Shown here in pieces: positions 8,428-17,245 of a stretch of 64,000 bases of DNA. Below the pieces are notes generated by a model. It had not been told where the DNA came from. It worked only from the letters and a program-made list of their open reading frames with translations, and did not search any database. The DNA comes from DASXKD01 sp963806145 (GTDB taxonomy: Bacteria; Actinomycetota; Actinomycetes; Streptosporangiales; Streptosporangiaceae), in NCBI GenBank assembly GCA_963806145.1, contig CAWDXD010000032.1:81171-145170 (forward strand), in the 5' to 3' direction. Numbering within the stretch: position 1 is the stretch's first letter; every line of letters begins with the position of its first letter. The translations under genes and the position numbers were made by a program.

Positions 8428-9116
8428 GCTTCACTGCCCGCGATCCCGGCGCGCGGCAGGTCCGCCGCGCCCCCATCGGGCGGCGCGGCCAGCCCGATGC
8501 CGTCCGGCCCGACGTCGAAGGCGGTCACAGATCCCCGGCCCACCGGGATGCGCCAGTTCTCGCCGTCGACGCCGCCGAGCGCGACCAGCGTCAGCCGGAT
8601 CATCACGGCGTGGGTCACCGCCGCCACCGTCTCACCGGGGTGCCGCGCGCCCATCAGCTGCAGCGCGTCGACCATGCGCTGCTGTGCGTCGCTGAGCCGC
8701 TCGCCGAGCGGGCAGACCGCGTCGCCGGGCGCCTCCCGGTAGAGGGCGAACGCCTCCGGATCGAACATGGCCGCCTCTTCGGCGGTCATGCCCTCCCAGG
8801 CCCCGTAGTCGACGTTGTTCAGGCCGTGCAGGATCCGGATGTCGGGTACCCGGGCCTCGTCGGCGATGATCTGCGCGGTGGCGATGGTCCGGCGGAGCGG
8901 GCCGGTGTACACGGCGGACAGGCCCTCGCCGGACAGGCGGCGCGCCGCGTCCACGGCGTCCTGGTATCCCTGCGCGTCCAGCGGTATGTCCCGGCGGCCC
9001 CGGTAGCGGTTTTCCACGTTGAGCGTGGTCGTGCCATGGCGCACCAGGTAGAGGCGGCACGCGTCCAGTTGCGGCGCTCCCATCGGGCGGCTGGGAGCCA
9101 GGACCTGGTCTGTCAT
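8424..9116 (-). CDS. Histidine phosphatase (phosphoglycerate mutase-like)
   Basis: The 230-residue protein carries the branch-1 histidine phosphatase signature LYLVRHGTT near the N-terminus, then YTGPLRRTIATAQ, GLNNVDYGAWEG with the acid-base region, and VAAVTHAVMIRL containing the second catalytic His. The start ATG is preceded by GGGAGG. The gene is within the polysaccharide operon, so it may dephosphorylate a sugar phosphate or a lipid-linked intermediate, but the broad specificity of this family prevents a firm substrate call. Confidence 0.85.
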   Translation of the reverse strand: MTDQVLAPSRPMGAPQLDACRLYLVRHGTTTLNVENRYRGRRDIPLDAQGYQDAVDAARRLSGEGLSAVYTGPLRRTIATAQIIADEARVPDIRILHGLNNVDYGAWEGMTAEEAAMFDPEAFALYREAPGDAVCPLGERLSDAQQRMVDALQLMGARHPGETVAAVTHAVMIRLTLVALGGVDGENWRIPVGRGSVTAFDVGPDGIGLAAPPDGGAADLPRAGIAGSEA

Positions 9117-9153
9117 GATGTGTCCTCCCTTAGACGGGCTCGGCTGGGCGCCG

Positions 9154-10785
9154 TTACGAGGGGTCAGCCGTCACGCTGACGTTGTTGGCCGGATGGAGTT
9201 CGGTGGCCTCGTGGCCGTCCACCACACCGGGGAAAGGCCCGGGCCGGCCGAGCCGGTCGGGCTGGCCGGTCCCGGGGCGCGGCGCGGGCCCCCGGCGCAG
9301 CCACCGGCGGTGGCCGACGTTGTAGAGCACGCTGCCGATCAGCTTTCCGGCCACCTCGCCCGCCTCGTGCATGGCGGCGTCCAGGTGCCCGCGTGTGGAC
9401 TTCCGTGCATCGCTGACCAGCAGGATCATCTCCGTGAGGTGAGCCAGCGGCGCGGTGTCGGAGGTGGCGAGCAGGGGCGGCGCGTCGATGATCACGAAAT
9501 CGGACCGGCTGCGCAGTTCGCCGAGCACGGTGCGCAGGGCGGGCCGCTGCAGGAACTCCGCCGGGTCGTCCGGCAGTGGCCCGGGCGGCAGCACCCGCAG
9601 GCCGTGGATGCCCGGCGCGCGCAGCACCGAGGCCAGGTCGGCCCGGCCGTCGAGCAGCGTGGACAGGCCCGTCTCGTTCGGCACGCCGAGCAACCGGTGC
9701 GCGCTGCCCCACCGCAGGTCGGCGCAGACCAAGACGGTCCGCCGCCCGGTCTGCGCGAGCGCGACCGCCAGGTTCGCGGCGATCATGCTCTTGCGCTCCC
9801 AGCCCGCGCTGGTGACCAGCAGCGTCCGCGCGCCCCGGGCGGCCCCCGCGGCGATCACCCGCGTCCGCAGGCCGCGGTACGCCTCCGCCACCACTGAATT
9901 TGCACCCCAAACGATCGTCAGGTGGCTGGCCGGGTCCCGGCTCAATGGCTGGTACGCGGGAATCAGGGACAAGACGGGTGCCCCGGACCGGGTTTGCATG
10001 TCGGACGGGCCCCGGAGCCGGTCGTCCAGGTGGTCGCGGATCGCGGCGGTCCCGATCGCCAGGCCCAGGCCGACGATCAGGGCAGCGAGGATGTCGACGA
10101 GGTAGTTGGGGCTGGACGGCGAGGCCGGCAGGTCCGCCGGGGTGATCAGGGTGGCGTGCAGCGTGGTGACGGTGGCCGGTGCGGTGGCCGTCGCCGGGAC
10201 GTGGTGCCGGGGTGCTGCCGCGGGCTTCGGCGTCCGGTAGGTGACGTAGGACTCGGCGATGATCTGCGCCCGTTCGCGGGCGACCCAGGGCACCGGGTCC
10301 GAGTAGCCGACGTTCATGACCGACGAGCCGGCCGGCACGTTCAGGGACAGCCCGCGCGACAACTCCGCTACCGGGACTCCGAGCGTCCTTGACGCGATCC
10401 CGAGGACGGCCGTGGACGCCACGATCTCCTTCTCGGTGACCATGTTCGGCCCTTGCAGCGCGGCCGGGTCCGGTGAGGAGAAATAGACGTCCACCGTGGC
10501 ATGTGACTTGTACTGCGGTGTCTGGCTGTGCGCGTATGCCGCCGCCGCGGCCACTACCACCACGGTGATCACGAGGATCCAGCGCAGGTGTGCCAGCAGG
10601 AACCGGTTCCAGACACCCGGTGCGTCCGGGGCGCGGCCGAATTCGCGTGCCGTCAGTCCTGCCAGCTGGGTCCCCTGGCCGGTGCCCGGATCCCGGGCGG
10701 CCAGCAGACGGTCCAGCTTTCCGCCGGACGGGGACCGGCGGGGCTGCCCCCCGTCCTCCGTCTCGGCCGTATGGTCCGGCTTCAC
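9154..10785 (-). CDS. Wzz/CpsD-type chain-length determinant and tyrosine-kinase-like protein
   Basis: The 543-residue protein has an N-terminal Wzz part with transmembrane segments near 67-85 and 230-248 and an extracytoplasmic loop between them, followed by a cytoplasmic BY-kinase-like ATPase domain. The Walker B analogue FVIIDAPPLL and Walker A'-like VCADLRWG are present. The Walker A site reads SAGWERKSM instead of the usual PGEGK[S/T], so two conserved glycines are replaced although Lys and Ser remain. The C-terminal tail has no tyrosine cluster. It probably controls polymer length; kinase activity is doubtful. The start GTG overlaps the polymerase stop by 4 bases and has GGGAGG upstream. 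Confidence 0.85.
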   Translation of the reverse strand: MKPDHTAETEDGGQPRRSPSGGKLDRLLAARDPGTGQGTQLAGLTAREFGRAPDAPGVWNRFLLAHLRWILVITVVVVAAAAAYAHSQTPQYKSHATVDVYFSSPDPAALQGPNMVTEKEIVASTAVLGIASRTLGVPVAELSRGLSLNVPAGSSVMNVGYSDPVPWVARERAQIIAESYVTYRTPKPAAAPRHHVPATATAPATVTTLHATLITPADLPASPSSPNYLVDILAALIVGLGLAIGTAAIRDHLDDRLRGPSDMQTRSGAPVLSLIPAYQPLSRDPASHLTIVWGANSVVAEAYRGLRTRVIAAGAARGARTLLVTSAGWERKSMIAANLAVALAQTGRRTVLVCADLRWGSAHRLLGVPNETGLSTLLDGRADLASVLRAPGIHGLRVLPPGPLPDDPAEFLQRPALRTVLGELRSRSDFVIIDAPPLLATSDTAPLAHLTEMILLVSDARKSTRGHLDAAMHEAGEVAGKLIGSVLYNVGHRRWLRRGPAPRPGTGQPDRLGRPGPFPGVVDGHEATELHPANNVSVTADPS

Positions 10786-12389
10786 TGTCCAACCTCCCTA
10801 ATGGCGGGGTCATGCTGCGTGGTGCCCGGGCGGGGCTTGGTCCGTGACCGGACCCCGGCCGCTGCGCCGGTGCCGTGGTTTTCGCTTGCGCGGCCCGCCC
10901 GTGGTGCCGCGAGGGCCGCCCGTGGTGCCGCGAGGGCCAGCAGGGCGAAGAATGCGTCGCCGGTGCCCCGGTAGGTCAGGTGCGGATCGAAGATCATCAG
11001 GACGCTGATCGTGGCGATGGCGGTGAACAGCGCGATGCCGGCCACGCTCCGCCCATCCATGCCGCCGCGGCCGGCCCGCCAGCCCCGGCGGACCGCGGCG
11101 CAGGCAAGGAACACGAAGCCTGCCAGCAGCGGAATCCCACCGGCCCACAGCAGCCACGTGTAACCGCTCTCGATCCACACGTAGCCGGTTGCCTGGGTCG
11201 CGACGGGAATCCGCGCCGCGGGCCGCACGCCGAGCAAGAAGTTCCCCCCGGAGAAGAGCCTGGGCCAGAAGTAGGTCTGCAGGTTCGCCAGCCGTCCGGT
11301 CCAGCTCACCGGCAGCCCGGACGCCGACTCGAAGCCGCTGAGCCGCCGGGAGATCACCGGCCACAGGGCGTACCCGGCAACCAGGGCGGCGGGCCCGACG
11401 GCCCACAGCAGCCTGGGCTGCTGGATCACGATGGCGATGCAGAACACGCCCGCGAGCAGCCCGATCGCGCTGGAGAACTCCCCGGCCGACAGTGCCCCCA
11501 TCACCAGCACCACGGTGGCGACCGCCAGGGCAGGGCGGTACCTGCGGAACCGGGTCCACAGTCCGGCCACGATGGCCAGGTTGATGACCGCAAGGTCGGC
11601 GGTGGCGGCCGGCAGGCCGAGCGTGGAACTGCCACGGGCGGCGAACGCGTCGGTGTACCCGAACGGCGCGTAGTAGGTGGCCAGCAGGTGCGGCACGCCG
11701 AACAGCCCGAGCGACTGCAAGATCGCCAGGCCGGCCACCACGGCCGACGCGGCCACCGACAGCCACAGGCACGCCCGCACGTGCCGATCGGTGCTGACGC
11801 TGGCCCGGATGAGGACGTAAAGCCCCAGGTACTTCCAGAGCACCAGCGCGTAGAGCACGTCGTCCTGGCCGATGGCCTCCTGGCGCACGGCCATCCGCAG
11901 CAGCGGCAGCAGGGAACCGGCCACCGCCATCAGCACCAGGGCCCATTCCACCGGGCCCAGCCGGATCCTGGGTAGCTGCCCGGTCCGCATCCGGACCACG
12001 CCGCGTACGGCGAGGGTGCCGCCGAGCAGCACCGCCAGGGCCTCCTGTGGCCGCAGCACGGGCAGCGCCGAGCCGCGGTCGATGCCAGCGGTCAGCGGCG
12101 TCAGGAAGATGAGCAGGCACGCGGCCAGCGCGGGCCGGGCCCACACGGCGGCCACCAGCACGGCAATCACGACAAATACCGCGGCCAGCAGCGGCCGGAG
12201 CGCGCAGGCCACGCCCAGCGCCGCCGCGCCGGGCAATATCACCAGCCCCACCACCCCGCCCAATGCGGGCACCGTCACCCAGCGGCTGCCCGCCTGCCGC
12301 AGCCCCCGGCTCTTCCAGGGCAGCGCGGGTGGTGGCGGCGTGACCGGGCTGCGGTGCCGCACCGGGGAGCGGAGCGCGGCGCTAGCCAT
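10782..12389 (-). CDS. O-antigen ligase/polymerase-like membrane protein (Wzy/WaaL type)
   Basis: The 535-residue protein has about a dozen hydrophobic segments and a long loop before the last third, as in Wzy polymerases and WaaL ligases. The region GGNFLLGVRPAARIP followed by WIESGYTWLLWAGGI corresponds to the conserved large periplasmic loop of that superfamily. It would join flipped repeat units outside the membrane. The gene overlaps the flippase upstream by 8 bases and the Wzz gene downstream by 4. Polymerase versus ligase cannot be decided by sequence; the context favours a polymerase. Confidence 0.82.
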   Translation of the reverse strand: MASAALRSPVRHRSPVTPPPPALPWKSRGLRQAGSRWVTVPALGGVVGLVILPGAAALGVACALRPLLAAVFVVIAVLVAAVWARPALAACLLIFLTPLTAGIDRGSALPVLRPQEALAVLLGGTLAVRGVVRMRTGQLPRIRLGPVEWALVLMAVAGSLLPLLRMAVRQEAIGQDDVLYALVLWKYLGLYVLIRASVSTDRHVRACLWLSVAASAVVAGLAILQSLGLFGVPHLLATYYAPFGYTDAFAARGSSTLGLPAATADLAVINLAIVAGLWTRFRRYRPALAVATVVLVMGALSAGEFSSAIGLLAGVFCIAIVIQQPRLLWAVGPAALVAGYALWPVISRRLSGFESASGLPVSWTGRLANLQTYFWPRLFSGGNFLLGVRPAARIPVATQATGYVWIESGYTWLLWAGGIPLLAGFVFLACAAVRRGWRAGRGGMDGRSVAGIALFTAIATISVLMIFDPHLTYRGTGDAFFALLALAAPRAALAAPRAGRASENHGTGAAAGVRSRTKPRPGTTQHDPAIREVGQ

Positions 12390-14115
12390 CGGCCACCGCC
12401 TCGCGGCGGGCCCGGCCGCGCAGGTGGCCGATGCCCCCGGCCAGCCAGCCCAGTTCGGGTGCGCGCCAGGCCGCCTGCACGGCGAGGAATATCAGGATCC
12501 CCACCGCCGCCGCGGCGGTGATGCCGATCCGGGCGCCGAGCGGCTTGCCCAGCCAGTGGCCGATCACGGTGGCGGTGAGCCACGCGGGCCCGGCCATCAG
12601 GGCCGCGCCCGCCAGGAACTTGCCCAGGGAGGGAGCGAGCCGCTGCGATCCGCCTTGGGACAGGCCGCGCCAGACGTGGACCGTCAGGTGGCAGGCCGCG
12701 GCCGTCACCGCGACCGACAGGGCCAGCCCCAGCACGACGAGCACCGCCAGGCCGTGCACGAGCAGGGCGGTGCTCACCAGGCCGAGGCACACGGCGGCCT
12801 GCAGCAGCATGGAGATCAGCGGAGCGCGGGTGTCTTTCCTGGCGTATGAGGCGTAGGTGGCGATCAGGAAAGCGGTCTGGCCCACCACCGCCACCGACAG
12901 CGCCGCCAGCGACACGGCGACCATCGTGGTGCCAGCCACGCCGTCCATCCGCCCGAAGGACACCGCGCGCGCCAGCGGGACGGCCAGCACGAGGTAGCCC
13001 ACGGCGGCGGGAATCGTGATGAAGAAGCCGAGCGCCAGGCCGCGGACCAGGGTGTCACGGAACGCCGCGACATCCCCGGCCTGGTGCATCCGGGCCAGGC
13101 GCGGCAGCAGCGACAGCGCGACGGGCGCCGCTCCCACCGCGATCGCCAGGTAGTAGAAGTTCAGCGCGATCTGGAACGCGACAACACCGCCGGGCAGCCG
13201 GTTCGCCACCACCAGCAGGGTCAGTACCTGCAACGCCAGCAGCCCCGCCTGCGCCAGCGACGGCAGCGCCCGCCGGATGACCACGCGGACCTCCGGATCG
13301 CGCCAGCCGGCCCGGGGCACCAGCAGCACCCCGGCCCGCCTGGCACCCCACCACTGCACCGCCCCGTGCACGGCGACCGCGGCGGTCGACCCGAGTCCGA
13401 GCAGCAGCAGCTCACCGGGAGGGATATCGGTGAGCCCGGTGCCGGTGCCGTAGATCACCGCCGTCAGCACCAGCACGGCGATCGTGCCCAGGTTCTCCAC
13501 CGCCGGGGCGCCCGCTGCCAGGGCGAACCGCTGGCGTGAGTTCATCACCGCGGTGGCAGTGCCGACCACGCCGTAGCAGAAGATCTGCGGGACGAACATG
13601 ATGATGAGCAGCCGCCCGGTTTCCACCTGTGCTGCCGCCAGCGCGGGCGTGCCCCCCATCGCGGCGAAGCCAAGCACCAGCGGGCCGAGCACGATCGCGA
13701 CCGGGGCGATCACGACCAGCGCCACCAGCGTCATCCCCAGGAAGCCGCCGGCCACCCGGCGCGACGCGGCGTGGTCACCCGCGTCGATGTGGCGGACGAG
13801 CGCCGGGACCAGCAGTGAGGAGAACAGCGACCCGGCGAGGAACCCGTAGTAGACGAGGTTCGGCAGGGAGTTGGTGAATTGGTAGGTGTTGCCGAAGAAC
13901 GTCGGCCCGAGTACCGCCCCGATGCAGGCGAACTTCGCGACGCCGGTGACCCGGCTGACGATCGTCCAGGCGGCCACCGTGATGGAGTCGCCGGCGGCCG
14001 CCGCGCCCTGCCCGGCTGCGGGCGCCTCCCCGCCAGGTGGCGGTACCTGACGGGGAAGCGCCCTCGTGAACCGCCACCGCGCGGCGCTGTTGGGGAGAGC
14101 AGGCTCATCGGCCAT
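12382..14115 (-). CDS. MurJ/MviN-like lipid-linked oligosaccharide flippase
   Basis: The 577-residue protein has about 14 transmembrane segments and MviN/MurJ features such as GVAKFACIGAVLGPTFFGNTY near the N-terminus and LPNLVYYGFLAGSLFSSLLVPAL. It should move the lipid-linked repeat unit across the membrane. The ATG at 14115 is used. A GTG at 14157 that overlaps the stop of the sugar transferase by 4 bases is an equally plausible start, because other junctions in this operon also overlap. A polysaccharide flippase role is inferred from the operon; a peptidoglycan precursor role is the alternative. Confidence 0.85.
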   Translation of the reverse strand: MADEPALPNSAARWRFTRALPRQVPPPGGEAPAAGQGAAAAGDSITVAAWTIVSRVTGVAKFACIGAVLGPTFFGNTYQFTNSLPNLVYYGFLAGSLFSSLLVPALVRHIDAGDHAASRRVAGGFLGMTLVALVVIAPVAIVLGPLVLGFAAMGGTPALAAAQVETGRLLIIMFVPQIFCYGVVGTATAVMNSRQRFALAAGAPAVENLGTIAVLVLTAVIYGTGTGLTDIPPGELLLLGLGSTAAVAVHGAVQWWGARRAGVLLVPRAGWRDPEVRVVIRRALPSLAQAGLLALQVLTLLVVANRLPGGVVAFQIALNFYYLAIAVGAAPVALSLLPRLARMHQAGDVAAFRDTLVRGLALGFFITIPAAVGYLVLAVPLARAVSFGRMDGVAGTTMVAVSLAALSVAVVGQTAFLIATYASYARKDTRAPLISMLLQAAVCLGLVSTALLVHGLAVLVVLGLALSVAVTAAACHLTVHVWRGLSQGGSQRLAPSLGKFLAGAALMAGPAWLTATVIGHWLGKPLGARIGITAAAAVGILIFLAVQAAWRAPELGWLAGGIGHLRGRARREAVADG

Positions 14116-14153
14116 GCCCAGCCCGCGCGTGGGACGTGAGTGGCGGCCACGGG

Positions 14154-14840
14154 TCACAGCGCACCGCGGGTGGAGAGCACCACGGGGATGGTCCGGGCGA
14201 GAATCCAGAGGTCGAGGGCCAGGCTCTGCCTGCCCACGTACTCCAGGTCCAGGTCCAGGCCCTGCTTCATGGTGAGCGCGTTCCGTCCGCTCACCTGCCA
14301 CAGGCCGGTGAGGCCGGGCGGCACGGCGAACCGCCGGTCGTAGCCGGCGCCGAACATCTCGGCTTCCCAGGCGAGCGCCGGGCGGGGCCCGACCAGCGAC
14401 ATGTCGCCCCGGATGACGTTGAGCAGCTGGGGAAGCTCGTCGATGCTGGTGCGCCGCAGCAGCCTGCCGACCCGGGTGATCCTGGCGTCGCCATCGAGCT
14501 TGAACACGCCCTCCCGGCCGCCGGCCGGCGGCCGGGAGTCGGTGAGCAGCTTGCGCACGTACTCCCTGTGCACGTCGTCGGGGCAGCCGGAGTACATGGT
14601 CCGGAACTTGCAGAGCACGAACGGGCGCCGGTCGCGGCCCAGCCGGGCCTGGCGGAACAGGGCCGGCCCGGGGCTGGTCAGCCGGATCATCGCAGCCACT
14701 GCCAGCAGCAGCGGGGCCGCCAGGATCAGGCAGGGCAGCGCCACGGCCAGGTCGAGCAGGCGCTTGGCGAGGCGGGCGTGCGGCGAGATGGCGCCGGCGG
14801 CGGGCCGCAGCGTGGGGGCGCCGGCCAGCGATTCACGCAA
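14154..14840 (-). CDS. Initiating sugar-phosphate transferase (polyprenyl phosphate, WcaJ/PglC type)
   Basis: The 228-residue protein has a single N-terminal hydrophobic segment (about 29-52) and the bacterial sugar transferase domain, with KRLLDL, KFRTM, the RRTSIDELPQLLNV block, GDMSLVGPRP and PGLTGLWQVSGRN. It transfers a sugar phosphate from a UDP-sugar to undecaprenyl phosphate and so starts repeat-unit assembly. It is of the short monotopic type without the extra N-terminal helices of WbaP. It overlaps the aminotransferase gene by 8 bases. Confidence 0.92.
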   Translation of the reverse strand: MRESLAGAPTLRPAAGAISPHARLAKRLLDLAVALPCLILAAPLLLAVAAMIRLTSPGPALFRQARLGRDRRPFVLCKFRTMYSGCPDDVHREYVRKLLTDSRPPAGGREGVFKLDGDARITRVGRLLRRTSIDELPQLLNVIRGDMSLVGPRPALAWEAEMFGAGYDRRFAVPPGLTGLWQVSGRNALTMKQGLDLDLEYVGRQSLALDLWILARTIPVVLSTRGAL

Positions 14841-15960
14841 CCTGGTGCTCCTTCCCCTGCAGCGCCTCGATCACCGCGTCGCAGACCCGTTCCACCTGGT
14901 CATCTGTCATGTGCGGGAACATCGGCAAGGACAGCACCTCGTCGGCGCAGCGCTCGGCCACCGGCAGCGGCCGGTCGGCGAAGCGCAGGTACGGCACCTG
15001 GCGATGGCAGGGGATCGGATAGTGCACGCCGGTCTGCACGCCCATCGCCGCAAGGTCCGCGGACACCTGCGCCCGGGCGGGCACGCGCACCACGGCGAGA
15101 TGGTGGACCCCCCAGGTCCCGGGCACCGGCGTCACCAGCCGGGCCGGGGTGCCGGCCAGCGCGGCGCGATACCGGGCCGCGACGGACCGCCGCGCGGCGT
15201 TCCACGCCTCCAGCCGGGCGAGCTTCGCGGTGAGCACCACGGCCTGCATCGCGTCGAGGCGGCTGTTGGTCCCGGCGAGTTCGTGCCGGTAGTGCGAGCC
15301 CGCCGCCCGGCCGTGGTCGCGCAGCACCCGGATCCGGCCGGCCAGGCCCGCGTCCGTGGTCACGACCGCTCCCGCGTCGCCGAAGGCGCCGAGGTTCTTG
15401 CCCGGGTAGAAGCTGAAACAGCCGGCCACCCCGCTGGACCCGGCTCTGCGGCCCTGCCAGGTGGCCCCGTGGGCCTGCGCCGCGTCCTCGATCAGCGCGA
15501 TGCCCGCCCGCTCCGCGGCCGCGCGCAGCGGCCCCATGTCGGGCATCAGCCCGTACAGGTGGACGACGATCACCGCCGCGGTCCGGGGGGTGAGCGCCGC
15601 CTCCAGGCACTCGGGCGTGAGCAGCAGGGTCTGCGGGCTGACGTCCGCGAACCGCGGCACGGCCCCGGCCAGCAGCACCGCCTCGGCGGTGGCCACGAAC
15701 GTGTTCGCGGGAACGATCACCTCGTCACCCGGGCCGACGCCCAGCCCGGTCAGGGTGAGCTGCAGTGCGTCGGTCCCGTTCGCCACGCCGAGCGCATGCG
15801 GCACCTGGCAGTAGCCGGCCCACGCCGCCTCGAACTTCGCCACCTCGTCGCCGCCGATGAACCGGCCCGTGGCCAGCACCCGGGCCCAGCCCTGTTCGAC
15901 GGCGTCCTGGACCTCCCGGGTCATCGGGGCCATGTCCAGGAACGGGACCTGGCCGGTCAT
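14833..15960 (-). CDS. DegT/DnrJ/EryC1/StrS sugar aminotransferase, WlbC/WbpE-like
   Basis: The 375-residue PLP enzyme has VPANTFVATAEAVLLAGAVP, IEDAAQAHGATWQGRRAG and the PLP lysine in FSFYPGKNLGAFGDAG. It is the fold-I sugar aminotransferase family that transfers an amino group to a keto-sugar nucleotide. Beside a Gfo/Idh/MocA dehydrogenase (4-base overlap) and with a WlbB-like acetyltransferase in the same locus, it probably converts UDP-3-keto-GlcNAcA to the 3-amino sugar. The first enzyme (UDP-GlcNAc 6-dehydrogenase) is not in the window. Confidence 0.92.
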   Translation of the reverse strand: MTGQVPFLDMAPMTREVQDAVEQGWARVLATGRFIGGDEVAKFEAAWAGYCQVPHALGVANGTDALQLTLTGLGVGPGDEVIVPANTFVATAEAVLLAGAVPRFADVSPQTLLLTPECLEAALTPRTAAVIVVHLYGLMPDMGPLRAAAERAGIALIEDAAQAHGATWQGRRAGSSGVAGCFSFYPGKNLGAFGDAGAVVTTDAGLAGRIRVLRDHGRAAGSHYRHELAGTNSRLDAMQAVVLTAKLARLEAWNAARRSVAARYRAALAGTPARLVTPVPGTWGVHHLAVVRVPARAQVSADLAAMGVQTGVHYPIPCHRQVPYLRFADRPLPVAERCADEVLSLPMFPHMTDDQVERVCDAVIEALQGKEHQVA

Positions 15961-17042
15961 GACGCCCCCGCGAAGCGGAGTTCGGCCAGTCGCCCCACGG
16001 GGCTGAGTTCTTCGAGCAGCACCGGCCGGCCCAGCCGCCGGGAGGCTTCCGCGGCTTCCAGCGCGGCCACCACGGCCAGCCCGTTCTCCGCGTCGGTCAG
16101 CGGCCGGGCGCCGGTGGCGACGCAGTCGATGAAATGCCGGTCCTGCACGGCGAGCGGTTCTTCTGGGGAGATGAACGGGACCACGATGTCCCCGTAGCGG
16201 TAGGACAGCGGGGGCTGGGTCAGGTTGTCACCGTCGGGCGGCAGGCAGACGCCCTTGTCGAGGACCCGGATCCGCTCGTCCGCGGCGAGGTCGTCGTAGA
16301 CCGCCATCTTCCGGCTGCCGACCGCGGTGACCCGCCGCACCTTGCACGGGTCGAGCCAGCTCACATGGATGTTCGCGGACAGGCCGCGGTCGTCGAAGAA
16401 GTCGTCGTAGAACAGGCGCAGGTAGGCGACGTCCTCGAAGCGCCGGTGCGCGTGCCGTGAGGCCCATGCCTGGGCGGCCACCGGGGTCCGGCCCAGCACG
16501 TGGTTGATGATGGAGATGTCGTGCGGCGCGAGGTCGAGGATGACGTTGACGTCGTTCTGGTACAGGCCCAGGTTGAGCCGGGCGCTGTCGATGTAGTACA
16601 CCTCGCCCAGTTCGCCGCTCTGGACAAGCTCACGGAGCTTGCGGACCGCGGGGTTGTACTCGAACGTGTGGCCGACCATGAGGACCACGCCCGCCGCCGC
16701 CGCCGCGGCCTGCAGCAGCCGCACACCCGCGGTGGTGGGGGCGAGTGGCTTCTCCACCAGGACGTGCTTGCCGGCCTCGATGGCCTGCAGCGCCACCGCC
16801 ACGTGCGTGCTTGGCGGGGTGGCGACCACGACCGCGTCCACTTCGGCCAGGGCGGGATCGAGGGCGGCGTGCCAGGAGGCCGACTTGTAGCCGCGGGCCA
16901 GCTTCCGCGCCCGGTCGCCGGAGGTGTCGACGACGATCACTTCAGCCACGTCGTCCATCGCGTGCAGCACGCGGACGTGCTTCGATCCCCAGTAGCCGCA
17001 GCCGGCGACCGCGATTCGCAAAGCCTTCCCCCGAGATTCCAT
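15957..17042 (-). CDS. Gfo/Idh/MocA oxidoreductase, WlbA/WbpB-like
   Basis: The 361-residue protein has the nucleotide-binding AGCGYWGSKHVR near the N-terminus, AGKHVLVEKPLAPT, and the C-terminal domain motif DLAPHDISIINHVLG. These are typical of NAD-dependent sugar nucleotide 3-dehydrogenases of the WlbA group. It is the first gene of the minus-strand polysaccharide operon. ATG at 17042 is used; a TTG eight codons later, preceded by GGGGGAAGG, is an alternative start. Substrate is inferred from the neighbouring aminotransferase and acetyltransferase. Confidence 0.88.
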   Translation of the reverse strand: MESRGKALRIAVAGCGYWGSKHVRVLHAMDDVAEVIVVDTSGDRARKLARGYKSASWHAALDPALAEVDAVVVATPPSTHVAVALQAIEAGKHVLVEKPLAPTTAGVRLLQAAAAAAGVVLMVGHTFEYNPAVRKLRELVQSGELGEVYYIDSARLNLGLYQNDVNVILDLAPHDISIINHVLGRTPVAAQAWASRHAHRRFEDVAYLRLFYDDFFDDRGLSANIHVSWLDPCKVRRVTAVGSRKMAVYDDLAADERIRVLDKGVCLPPDGDNLTQPPLSYRYGDIVVPFISPEEPLAVQDRHFIDCVATGARPLTDAENGLAVVAALEAAEASRRLGRPVLLEELSPVGRLAELRFAGAS

Positions 17043-17100
17043 AACCCACTCAGCCGCCCCACTTTTTAGCCCCGCCAGGCCGGTGCGCCCGGTCGATGGA

Positions 17101-17126
17101 GAATTCCCTTTGTTTAGCGGGAATTC
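17101..17126 (-). promoter_or_regulatory. Candidate operator ahead of the polysaccharide operon
   Basis: A perfect inverted repeat, GAATTCCC and GGGAATTC with a 10-base spacer, lies 59 bases upstream of the first gene of the operon. The A/T-rich spacer and its position suggest a regulator-binding site or promoter element. No transcription factor can be assigned. Confidence 0.45.
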
Positions 17127-17162
17127 ATCCGGCCGTCACTAACCTAGGTGCGGCCTTATCGG

Positions 17163-17214
17163 CCCGCATCCCCCATCTGTCGTAGCCTCATTCAGCTTTG
17201 CTGGGGGATGCGGG
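17163..17214 (-). terminator. Stem-loop after the multidomain deacetylase-like gene
   Basis: A perfect 12-bp inverted repeat (17163-17174 and 17203-17214) with a 28-base loop lies 32 bases after the stop of the large gene ending at 17246. It could terminate that transcript or separate it from the operon promoter. There is no strong T-run. Confidence 0.5.
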
Positions 17215-17245
17215 CTTTCCCATTACCGGCGGTAATCCTGATCTT

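Noticed and set aside
6925..8742. A 605-codon plus-strand frame across the sulfotransferase and glycosyltransferase genes
   Set aside because: Antisense to clear families; Gly/Arg/Gln/Pro-rich shadow sequence without motifs.
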